Below, in pieces: positions 31,501 to 39,500 of a DNA stretch of 64,000 bases. Source of the DNA: a virus; the IMG/VR virus record IMGVR_UViG_3300028284_000006, positions 1 to 64,000 of that record; one strand, written 5' to 3'. Position 1 is the stretch's first letter. Every line of letters starts with the position of its first letter. The notes below the pieces were generated by a model that did not search any database, had not been told where the DNA came from, and saw only the letters and a program-made list of their open reading frames with translations. A program made the translations under genes and the position numbers.

Positions 31501-33366
31501 TACTGCAGCTCTAGAAAGACCTAATGAAGTTCCTACACCAGATGTACCGAGAGCCAAAGCAATGTTGGGAGTTTGAGTAGCAAGTTCTCTTAATGCGAAT
31601 ACTCCAATGTCTCCAAGCCCATCTACCTCGTCGTATGTTTTCTTGGTCTCATAGAAGTTCTCTACTTTATCTCTGTCTTCTTTTTTTCCTTGACTTATTG
31701 CTTGTCTTGCCGCAACACCAATCCCCGAAAATCCTACTGAATCTAAACCTAGCGAACCGATAGTTATTGCATCTCCTACCATCCCTGAAGCTGCGTTCTT
31801 TAAATCTGTGTACGCAAGATCTATATTATTATAATTCCTCTTGGAAGCATCTATGAAAGAGTCTCTATTTTCTTTGTTTGAATTAATCTCACCTAAATCT
31901 AGTTCAGATTTCTTTATCAAGTTTGCGAAGTCCTTTACTCTCTTGTTAAGTTGATTCTCTAATAATTCAAGTTCTTTGTTTTTCTCTGAAGATGAAATCG
32001 AAACTGAATGACTTGAGTCATCGTAGTGCAACTTTACATTTAATTCAGGATTATTTTTTACTATAGAAGCTATTTTTTCTTTTCCGTATGCAAACATACC
32101 TAGGTAGTCTGACTTAGCTAGTTCAAGCCTAGTAAGTACATCGGCTTCATCGGATTCTATTTCTTTGTTTTTCTGTATTACAAGTTGTCTTACACCCTCA
32201 CTGTTAGGGAGGTTGTCATAGTACTGCTCTATTTTTAACTTGGTAGCTCTTTTGATTTTTTCATCAAGTACAGAACTTCTACTGTACCCTTCGAATTCAC
32301 TTATTACTTTTAATGCTTCAGTATTGTCAGAGAAGTATTTGCTGATACCTTCCTTTATATCTTTCTCATTAAAGTCTTTAGTAGAAATTCTTTTGCTTCT
32401 AGTATCTACCTCTTTCTTTACACCTGCTTCTAGTTCGGCTTTTGCTTCCGGACTAATCTCGATACCAGATGCTTCTAGCCTTGTAAATAATTTCTTAAAA
32501 TAATCTTTATCGTAAACACCTTCTGATACGGATTCATCAGATATATCAACCTTACTCTTTATAGCTTCAATATCTTTTATGGTTTTGGCGTAAGTTTTAG
32601 CAGATTTATTTTTATATATCTCTGACGCTTCTTCGTCATCTATATTGTCAAATATAAACTTGTTTATTTTAGAAAACTTATCAGTAGCGGTAGCACCCGC
32701 TCCTTGACCTACAAAAAAGTCAAAGGTTTCAGTTGAATCTCCTTTAGAAATTTTAACTCCTTCAGGGGTGCGTTCAAAAGCAAACTGAGGGAAGTCACTT
32801 TGTAATTTATCTAGGTAAGTGTTTTTGTTATCTACAAATCCAGAAAGCGTGTTATCAGATAACGCTCTTCTTTTTAATGTGTTCTTAGAGTTTACTAAGG
32901 CTAGTAATTTGTTAGTTTCTTCTTCTTTGCTGTTACCAAACAAATCGAAAGGCTGTAAGTCTATCTCAGTCTCTTCACCTGTTATATTGTCTACAATCTT
33001 TAAAGCATCTCCTATTCCTGTTTCTTGTACTGAAAAACCTTTTCCAGCAAGTAATGAGTTTACTTCAGATATAGCAACTTCCTCATCTTTTTCTATTATT
33101 TTTGAAGCATCCGAAAAGGTAGTTTCCGTAGGTGAAACCATATCTTCCTCTTGAGAAATAGGCTGTAAATTTTCTTTTTTTTTTAAGCCAACCAATACTT
33201 TAAATGTTTCAATATTATTAGTATACCCATCTTTTTGAGCTAACTGATACATTGTGTTTACAGCCCCAATATTTTCAGACATTAAAGACTTGAAATCTTC
33301 AAACGTATTAGCGTATCCATCTTGTTGCGATAATGTATATAGTTGTTTTAATGCTTCTTCGTTCAT
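25531..33366 (-). CDS. giant virion protein, 2611 aa, putative polyvalent ejection protein
   Basis: Two ~30-residue repeats at the N-terminus (LYTLSQQDGYANTFEDFKSL and YQLAQKDGYTNNIETFKVL). Next comes a long helical region, and near 540-700 Gly/Ala-rich, membrane-active-looking sequence (GTSGVGTSLGLSRAAVSTLV). At about residue 1155 lies TVAHEVFHAVL, an HExxH zinc-peptidase-like motif. A further unidentified domain follows near 1430-1640. Toward the C-terminus, AATQGFRKGVDFANDNPKQF and a TM-like GGLAAASMLMLFKAL resemble LPD-type polyvalent-protein domains. Last gene of the structural operon; likely packaged and injected with DNA. Domain names are tentative. Confidence 0.85.
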   Translation of the reverse strand: MNEEALKQLYTLSQQDGYANTFEDFKSLMSENIGAVNTMYQLAQKDGYTNNIETFKVLVGLKKKENLQPISQEEDMVSPTETTFSDASKIIEKDEEVAISEVNSLLAGKGFSVQETGIGDALKIVDNITGEETEIDLQPFDLFGNSKEEETNKLLALVNSKNTLKRRALSDNTLSGFVDNKNTYLDKLQSDFPQFAFERTPEGVKISKGDSTETFDFFVGQGAGATATDKFSKINKFIFDNIDDEEASEIYKNKSAKTYAKTIKDIEAIKSKVDISDESVSEGVYDKDYFKKLFTRLEASGIEISPEAKAELEAGVKKEVDTRSKRISTKDFNEKDIKEGISKYFSDNTEALKVISEFEGYSRSSVLDEKIKRATKLKIEQYYDNLPNSEGVRQLVIQKNKEIESDEADVLTRLELAKSDYLGMFAYGKEKIASIVKNNPELNVKLHYDDSSHSVSISSSEKNKELELLENQLNKRVKDFANLIKKSELDLGEINSNKENRDSFIDASKRNYNNIDLAYTDLKNAASGMVGDAITIGSLGLDSVGFSGIGVAARQAISQGKKEDRDKVENFYETKKTYDEVDGLGDIGVFALRELATQTPNIALALGTSGVGTSLGLSRAAVSTLVSTQFGITSAGAKYDELTTRQNYAKTAKKGLKELELIKDNVSTQEYLGQKYELERAIEDGNITSLQKTGAVLATGVIEFGISRYIGTVPNSVSVIKSFKNPGKFLDDILMANKKSVLNKLGTAGGKVAKATGGEIVEEESIEILGQYSDFALLGDKVDFSNLDDVLVTSVITSGAMNVPGTAYSSIITNINNKKYNSKIESNLKTIKELKKLLNNPELKDSNRKSIHSNITKEISKIANVAVEMEADALLVGADNIKELLVMSDVERSLNAKAGIKPYDSEQIKQAKIKAHVDSLDKEDGQKYKDNLKYINDKRNEILGDLNYETAIEEVFGEKGKEIAEELDEKLSPKEKYTKVYEIIKDDINKESVKEYLKVKEAVDFAKRMDENPDSLTDEELNFYTENKDLVDNVVTEKKEQKKQQELSELSNKVIINPDSLSESESKLYEDNKETVDKSIEAIKKANPDVVNQAIEAKKALSGLFGDVTFKFYESEQEYADATGEVVGNTSSGEYSIDKKQISINLSNATATTVAHEVFHAVLLSKGISDVKAQKIADAMVKSISKVTSKELKKKITDFSKGYKKSLQSEESIAELFGIMASEYKTLSNPDQNFIKRFLDKLAKAFKLKEFTDAEVVDLLNVLSRKVARGQEIKSEDVEIIQGKNISSPISAISRKQVGVFDVQYTEDKRREELIKEGLIVEQENLNVFAGNKAAITSPDDMLAGTISINGKQIFEGGGGVFFVTKYGDVWASGNLGTANTLTRAINESLKENGGKGYLVLAKGSDSKLVSSASGVNSSLAVLESMLKNGLLSPDIFRESTLEGIDKFKNDTSKKAVITLKQKEQIAKVEESKGRKLTKKEKSKLPKQKATEQEVQGYIDAEFSDSISLTPNGSASLFIKEINEYFENPKSSTFVMRGDVLRNIIASIAKRVPVENKQKIIEFLGGDTNKGLGVGKTPKSQALIDLVAGVASEKLTKGLSPGDIYAAIEVNDEVEVVEDSHPSYPYHVRTKSGKPILHLPKQRDNGSDIFLTKKGAPYQVTQVSVMSGQFSGTKSTEGRSRKQTFLTDDVNKALEDKASQKNKAKASRILREKVLDRQTRVKDLLKDMGSKESQRAHDLLVTKAGASGNANLRYKEAEEKIYSGLSKTDIVDLNEVIYLKRIISINSNRAKNKRPPYVGYKGIDSTKAGNMLNVIKSQVGSEKFTILKERADAYFDVFNESLKRMYDAQLISKDVYNKLKDEEYSPIKTIKYLIPDNIDDTEASRISGITGLSPNVIKTLSDENKNEIILDSRWLLQGNISMIESRIFENRLFNSFFDAYNELVIEEKYSFSNIIKENPIVGSTKAGKPILLYDRTPLPRGYGKLEFVKNGVKTSLVMDQGYLNRLLDIKKDQGDLAKKLKKYSGVNVLRFMATSGNPLFIVGNTAVDFTNILLLSNTYSNNKFVAAPELAYDFIKNSLRKGFGTKEYKEIYKEFIEHGGSMDFLSSDGLKAIQGIKSENFVVNAATSTMKRIGGVLSYLGETSELSFRLAVYEKAKNNNIKKFEKENNRKPTEKELQDIMFSSARESRETIDFNQGGSVVKQFDQVFPYLNAATQGFRKGVDFANDNPKQFASNVLQFMIFSGGLAAASMLMLFKALDDEDDVNDVFKSISQYEKSNYHIFFTGKRTEDGEFDYIRVKKLPLLSVAATMAEQLTIKTLMSSRGIDYDMDTELLESSIENALPFVPTPKNLLSRNPAVSALITGVTNYDLFYDQEVFRNPKNVKLEDRAKGAYDDRVATIYKDLGNLLNVSPKISQASVEKIITSENTNPLVGLFYSGYDKMFKEDTELGKELDGVMNSVLKSSKRKVLRTTNKKLITYAENDFAEIEEKGIETEIYRKEKKIKNAIKNNDLTQRQLKDLIIENFDPIDHKRYWKKFTTYARTRDIDYSILDIIYEQNPQVQGLKLYRKFGADLDDKEKIELSKVFKATNRKWSKKGMHYYKKKIREMEGK

Positions 33367-33380
33367 TATTATCCTTTATT

Positions 33381-35078
33381 TTAATTAAATGCAGACATCC
33401 CACCCTTACTTCTAATTGGTGTTGACATATTTTCTAAGTTTTCTAATATTTGGTTAGGGCTATCTACCCCCACTGTACCGACTACTCTACCTGTCTCTAC
33501 TAGATTGTCTGATTCAGAATATCTTATAACAAACGAACCGTCTTCTTTAACAACTGTTATTCTACTACTAGGTATACCTAAAGCACTAGATGCTTTTGTT
33601 ACAGCTTGCTTAATATTTATTTCTGTGGCTGCAACAGGGGTGTCGAAGTTGTCTACAGTCGGGCTTAATAATCTTACAAATTCTTTCTCTTGAGTAGGGC
33701 TTAACGAGTATCTTTGTGTAAATGAAGAAGATTTAGTAGTAAGAACATTAGTATTTAAAACATCTTCAACACCTTTTCTTCCTTTATATTCACCTCCAAT
33801 TTTCAAGAAACCTGCTAACTGTTCTCCTACTTTTGTAGCTGACCTGCCTTTTGTCTTTAATTCATCGTATGTACCATCAGATTTATTTAGCTGTATTACA
33901 CCGTTTAAATCCGGCTTTGTTACACTAATATATGGTGAGTTCTTAACAGTTGTTAACGCGCTTTGTAGGGCATCGGTATCTCCATCGTATACATACTTGT
34001 TTATTAATTTTACGGAATTTATTATCGCTTTTTCTCCAGGAGTTTGTTTTGATGACCTTGGGTCATAACTGTTATTGGTAGTTACTCTTGATAACTGACC
34101 CATTACAGCATTCTTATAACCTGCTTTGATTACTTTTCTTTGATCCTCAGTTAACTCAGCTTTCCCTGTACTTGAATTAAATTTTATTGGACCTACTTTT
34201 ACAGTTTCAGGTTCCTCTATAGGTGTACCATCACTTTTAAAACCTGTTATCTTGTTATAAGTAATAGTAGTGTCTCCACCTTTTTCTCCATCAATAGCAT
34301 ACTCCATATTAAGGTAATCTAAACCTACTGACACCATTCTCTCATCATCTGAAAGTTTTGAGTCAACAGAGTTGTCTAAGTACTCTTGATAAGCAGTGCT
34401 CTGAAGAGCGTCGGTAACACTAGTGATACCACTCTTAGCTAACTGTATCTTAGGTGCATTCTTAGCTAAGGCAGCAGTTTCTGCCACTACATCAACATAA
34501 ACTTTACTTTGGTTCTGAACAGCGTTAATGGCTTGCACAGGTTTTGCTGTGTCCATATCAACCTCCCCTGTTTTTTTGTTTATATCAACGTAAAAACCTT
34601 GTCCATTTTCTGGGTCGTATACTATTTTCTTATCGTTTAAGTCAGCATTTAAACCCATAATCTTTAGCAAAGCTTCATTACCTTTACCTTTAGCGTCACC
34701 AAGTCTTTTAGCATTATCTTGAAAGGTCTTACTCGCAACACTTACGTTATCCCAGGTATCCATTACACTCTGCTTAACTCTCTTTGCTTGGTCGACAGAA
34801 ATAACACCATCCTTCATTTGCTTGTGTATCGAAGATAAAAAGTCACGAGTGGATTGAGACTGAGTCATCACAAACGTATTCATTGTCGTATCTACCCCAG
34901 TAGTGTAGTCACTAACCTTTTTTAATTGCTCCATTTGAGTGTCCTCAAGAGCACTCCTCTGTTTATCTCTATCAGCCTTTACCGACAGTATATCATCAGA
35001 TATCTTCTTAGTAATGCTTGACCAGTCTATTATAGACTTGTCTATGTTTTTTTCTCTCTGAAATCCGTAATATGCCAT
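33381..35078 (-). CDS. putative internal virion or ejection protein, 565 aa
   Basis: MAYYGFQREKNIDKSIIDWS start, then long alpha-helical sequence (about 30-130), a mixed central part (KIVYDPENGQGFYVDINKKT) and a helical C-terminus. No catalytic motif. Positioned between the 230-residue Ala-rich protein and the giant protein, the same arrangement as three-gene ejection sets (for example T7 gp14-gp15-gp16). By analogy the middle member. Homology not demonstrated. Confidence 0.78.
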   Translation of the reverse strand: MAYYGFQREKNIDKSIIDWSSITKKISDDILSVKADRDKQRSALEDTQMEQLKKVSDYTTGVDTTMNTFVMTQSQSTRDFLSSIHKQMKDGVISVDQAKRVKQSVMDTWDNVSVASKTFQDNAKRLGDAKGKGNEALLKIMGLNADLNDKKIVYDPENGQGFYVDINKKTGEVDMDTAKPVQAINAVQNQSKVYVDVVAETAALAKNAPKIQLAKSGITSVTDALQSTAYQEYLDNSVDSKLSDDERMVSVGLDYLNMEYAIDGEKGGDTTITYNKITGFKSDGTPIEEPETVKVGPIKFNSSTGKAELTEDQRKVIKAGYKNAVMGQLSRVTTNNSYDPRSSKQTPGEKAIINSVKLINKYVYDGDTDALQSALTTVKNSPYISVTKPDLNGVIQLNKSDGTYDELKTKGRSATKVGEQLAGFLKIGGEYKGRKGVEDVLNTNVLTTKSSSFTQRYSLSPTQEKEFVRLLSPTVDNFDTPVAATEINIKQAVTKASSALGIPSSRITVVKEDGSFVIRYSESDNLVETGRVVGTVGVDSPNQILENLENMSTPIRSKGGMSAFN

Positions 35079-35089
35079 TATTCTAGTAT

Positions 35090-35782
35090 TTATATCTCAC
35101 CTAGTTTTTCAATACTCTCTTTTTGATACCATTGTGGAGTAGTGTCCCCAAACCCCGAATCAAAACTCTCTGCAGTGGGGGGTAAGATATTTTTCTTATC
35201 TTTCTTATCTTTCTTATCTTTCTTACCTTTCTGATATAACGCCATTGCTTCGTATATATTCTCACCTACAGCTCCTAAACCTGATGCTGCACTACTCATT
35301 TGCATTGCTGCTATTTGTTGATTCTGTTGTGATGCTGCCATAGCTCCTGTGGCTTCTCCTAACGATATGTTTGCTAAACTCTGGTCTATTCTAGCGTCCT
35401 CTTGAGCTATAAGTAACTCCCTGTCGGCAAGTGCTTTGTCCATTTGCAACCTTTGTTTCTCTACTATATCTCCAGATACAGCTTGAGCCCTTCCAAGCCC
35501 AGCAGCTAATGCTCTCTGTCCGGATTCCCTTAAACCCTCAACAGTTTGCATTTGTTGTGCAGTAACCGCTCTCATAGCTTGAGTATATGCTTCAATAGGA
35601 ACTTGAACACCCTCTAATCTATTAACTGACAATTCTTTTTTAGCTCTAGATAAAGCTTGGTCAGCTGCTCTCTCAGATTCTCTTTGAGTTCTTTTAGCAT
35701 TTATGCTTTCTAATATAGACATACCTGATCCCGCAAGACCTAATCCTGCTGATATACCTGCTGCTAATGTTAACGCTGCCAT
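35090..35782 (-). CDS. putative internal virion protein, Ala-rich, 230 aa
   Basis: N-terminal hydrophobic Gly/Ala segment (MAALTLAAGISAGLGLAGSG), then a long Gln/Ala/Arg helix and a low-complexity KKDKKDKKDKK stretch near residues 186-197. This layout (hydrophobic start, coiled helix) resembles small ejection proteins of podoviruses such as T7 gp14. The -7 promoter element 61 bp upstream (35843-35850) suggests this gene begins a transcription unit of ejection proteins. Confidence 0.75.
   Translation of the reverse strand: MAALTLAAGISAGLGLAGSGMSILESINAKRTQRESERAADQALSRAKKELSVNRLEGVQVPIEAYTQAMRAVTAQQMQTVEGLRESGQRALAAGLGRAQAVSGDIVEKQRLQMDKALADRELLIAQEDARIDQSLANISLGEATGAMAASQQNQQIAAMQMSSAASGLGAVGENIYEAMALYQKGKKDKKDKKDKKNILPPTAESFDSGFGDTTPQWYQKESIEKLGEI
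35192..35227. repeat. 9-bp tandem repeat encoding KKD units
   Basis: Three exact TTTCTTATC units plus a fourth with one change on the plus strand. They encode KDK repeats in the 230-residue virion protein. The repeat keeps frame in units of three codons, so copy-number change would lengthen or shorten the protein without breaking it. Confidence 0.85.
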
Positions 35783-35842
35783 ATTATATTTTTTTTATCA
35801 TTTCTAAATAATTTACTTGCCTCTACCTGCATGTATATATTG

Positions 35843-35850
35843 CAAATATA
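35843..35850 (-). promoter_or_regulatory. leftward promoter -7 element TATATTTG for ejection genes
   Basis: TATATTTGCA on the minus strand, in the 74-bp gap between the 242- and 230-residue genes. No TTG at the -33 position. Confidence 0.58.
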
Positions 35851-35856
35851 CGGTTT

Positions 35857-36585
35857 TTATGAATAACTCTTGAATAGGCTTGTTCCAATACTGAATACAC
35901 TACTTGGTACTTGTGATGTAGTTGATAATGTGTACTTCATGTAATAACCTTTCAAACCATAGCTTTCTATGGATGCTGGTTTACTAAATAACACAAAGTT
36001 CCCTACCTCAACAGCACTATTAATATTGTACCTATAAACCTCCATTGTATTACCAGAGACGCTAGTTACAGTACCTACTCTATTTTCTTCTCCAGTTCCT
36101 TCGTCGTACGCAATAATAAGGTCTCCTATTGAAATCATCTTATTTATATCGTTATTAAAAGTAATGGTAAACGTACCTCCTTCTCTAGATCTAAAAGAAC
36201 AAAAACCTATACCTTGAGTTCCTCTATTGTCTGTATTGGCATAGTTTGATAATGTAGTTGTTTTTATATTAGAGAAATACTCTCCCTCTTTTTTTACGAA
36301 GTCAGAAGCTTCACCCTTCTCTAAATCTGTTTCAAAGATAAAAGACCATGCCTGCTCACTCTCTGTAGATATTGTTTTAAAGTGTTTAACGTCGTGAGGG
36401 CTTTCATTAAATACACCTGTTAATGTTGATGTACCTATGTATGATCCTGGGTAATTGTGCACATACATTTCACCCTTATAAAATGAATAAAACTTGTTAT
36501 TCATACTAACCATTCTCTCTGGATAGTAGGTGTAGAATGAAGGCCATCCTTTTACTTTCTGACTATATGTTAATGTTTTTGCCAT
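35857..36585 (-). CDS. tail hub-associated protein, 242 aa
   Basis: Starts MAKTLTYSQKVKGWPSFYTY, then PERMVSMNNKFYSFYKGEMY. From memory the pattern (K)GWxSFxSxxPExxxxMNNxFYxFxxGxLY is the C-terminal beta module of the crAss-like stabilisation (P22 gp10-like) protein. Here it is encoded separately, directly downstream (9 bp) of the 1582-residue hub protein that would normally hold it. The beta-rich remainder fits. Likely part of the tail hub. Confidence 0.8.
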   Translation of the reverse strand: MAKTLTYSQKVKGWPSFYTYYPERMVSMNNKFYSFYKGEMYVHNYPGSYIGTSTLTGVFNESPHDVKHFKTISTESEQAWSFIFETDLEKGEASDFVKKEGEYFSNIKTTTLSNYANTDNRGTQGIGFCSFRSREGGTFTITFNNDINKMISIGDLIIAYDEGTGEENRVGTVTSVSGNTMEVYRYNINSAVEVGNFVLFSKPASIESYGLKGYYMKYTLSTTSQVPSSVFSIGTSLFKSYS

Positions 36586-36594
36586 ATTTATTTT

Positions 36595-39500
36595 TTAAAG
36601 ACTGCATTCAAAATTGTTGGTACAATTACCACTTGTTGTTATTGTTACACCTGAAGGTAAAGCATTAGCAGCACCTCCACCGTACCCAATTTGAGGGACT
36701 GTTGAACTACATAAATGATAAGTAGTACCATCCAATTCTTCTGTGGCTAGAGTTTGGTCTATATCGATAGAAACAATTACTCCTCCTTGAGTGTAGTAAA
36801 ATACATCCTCACTAGGGTCTATACTTGAAGTATCCGGAACATAAATGTTTCTACACTTATCAGAGTTGTTAGCTGCTTGAGCAACTACCACAGACCTTGT
36901 TACTTCATCAGCTGCGTTACCTGCATCATCACTAGCGTTGTATGTTACCGAGTAAGTACCTGCAACGGAAGTGTTGACAGCACTATCATCTATAACTAAA
37001 TTGTCAGAAACATCTCCTTCCTCAGTGTCTATAACCGTTGCTCCATATTCATTGTATGGGTCATTCGTAACAATATTGTAAGGGTTGGGTCCCAATAAAG
37101 TTATTACTGGAGGTAAGTCTTGAGCTTCTCCTGAATCAATATACTCCCACACTAAGTAAAGGTACTGATGGTTGCTAGTATTATTGTATGTAAAAGAAGA
37201 CTCATAAACCCCTGTACTAGGGTTTGCTACAGCACCACTGTTTTGTAGTAATGGATATAAGTCATTAATTTGGTAACGGTAAAAAAGTGTATCAGAAATC
37301 AAATACTTAAACCTGTCAGATTTAAATACTAAAGAATCTCCAGATTGTTTTATAGACCTCATAGTAACTGTAGATCCCTCAATAGGTATAGGCCCAAAGG
37401 ACTCTTCTCCTGTTATTGAGTTATAAGAAGATACGGGTCCTTCATTTATAGATATAAAACTTTCTTGAGTAGTTCCTCGAGATGAAGCGTCGTTCCAAGT
37501 AAATTCATGATGAATTGTTCTACCATCTCTACTTACATGATTCTTAGTTATACTTACAATTGTTAGTGACTGACCCTGTACGCACCCTACTAAGAATGAA
37601 TAATCCGCTGCTACAGCTGTAATACTAATTTCAAGATCGTTAACATTAATCTGGTCTTTACTTAAACTGAAGGTACCACTACTAGTAAACGTTTCATTCT
37701 TAACCTCGACATTATTATAGGTCGCAACAATAGTTATTGATCCTGATGTCACTGTATAATCTACATCATAAGTACCAACTATATTATTTAATTTAACGGT
37801 GTATTTAGTTGTATCAATGGCTTCTATCTTTGTTATTTCAGTACCACATTCAATCTCATGCACAGGTTCCTCAATTTCAGTATCTGTTATAGATAGTACA
37901 TACTCTTTTGTGTAAGCATCAAAAGCACCTAACTTTATTTTATCTTTACTAGTAATAAACTCATCCCTAAACCAAGACCCCATACCAGCATCTGATATTA
38001 CATTCAATTGGTCTCCTCTAAGATTTATTACAGCACCTCTTTTTGTATCTGTAAAGAACACGTCATAACCAAATGAGGCAAAGCTCTCGGGATTATTACT
38101 GATACCATACTCCTCAACCCTAGGGATTTGTTGTCCTAAGACATCAGGTGTACTTATAATAGCTCCTCCTGCAGACGCGTCAGAGAATAGGTTCTTACCG
38201 TTAGCTAAAACTGTAGATATCTTATCCTCTTGAAACACAAGTATATCAGATGTTCTAGCGTGCATTTTTTCTATTGAACCAAAAGACTTTTCTAGTACAC
38301 TGAAGTTTGATAATGCTAAGTTAAACTCGTTAAGTTTATTTATATTAGTATCTTCATTGTATATACCACTGTAAGTAATATCTGCATACCTATGAGCTTC
38401 CTTATAATCTTCTTCAGAAACGGAGGTAACCCTTGCTCCCATAAGGAATCCTGGAGTGGCTAGTTCATCATTTATTCTAAAACTCTCAACACCATTACCA
38501 AAAGAAAAACAGTTGTACATATTAACATCAACTATAGCGCTTTGACTACTAGTTTGATTCTGAACATTTCCTTCATGTAAACCATTCTCATCTATAGAGT
38601 AACTTGTGTTACTTTCGTAATATAACTCATTATCAGACTCTATTGGAGTAGTTTCTAAAACCAAAAGCCCTCCTGATTTCACTACTTCTATATCTACATT
38701 CATGTAAGCATTCCTAGGATTACTTGAAATAAGGAACGTGTTGTCGTAGTAAAAAGATTGAGGGTTACTGAAACCTAAACAAGCTTCACCCGTTACGCTG
38801 TTTCTGTAGTACCTAACTTGTAACCTAGAGTTTAAGTTTACAGGGTCTGTGATGTTTAAATTTTGATGCTCAAAACCTGTTGTCTCTCCATCAAAGTCAG
38901 AGTATGTTCCAATAGTGTTTATCCATACAGCTTCCACTTCTCTACCTTGAGAAGACTCTGTTCCAGGGTCATTCGTTGGAAGGTTGAAATCAATGTTCTC
39001 TCCAATAATGAAGTCATACATGTTATCATAGTCGCTAAGAGCAACAAACGATCTTTCAAACTCAAACCTACTATAATTGTCTCCGTATTGATATGTTATT
39101 ATTTCAAACCTAACAATAGAACCTGCGGGTATTTTATACTCTTTATACTGCAATTCAGAACCACCTACAGTGTATTCGGGATTCTCTTCGGATGTAGAGT
39201 ATACGATATCTCTGTTCTTAACATCTTTTCCAGAAGTTCCATAACTTATTATAGGGTTATCTATTGATGATAAAGAAAAACCTCTCGGCTTTATCTTCAT
39301 GTACACACCTGTAGGTTCTTCATTATTTAAGAAGTCTACTTCTTTAACTTCAAGGTCTAGTATTTTTGTTTTTATCAACTTATCTGCTGGACCTGAAGCA
39401 GATGACTTAAGTATTAATGAATCACCTTTCTTAGCTTTTGTTTGGTTGTCTCCTTCTAACTTACACCACCATGCATTTTCACTTGAGTCATAGAAGAACA

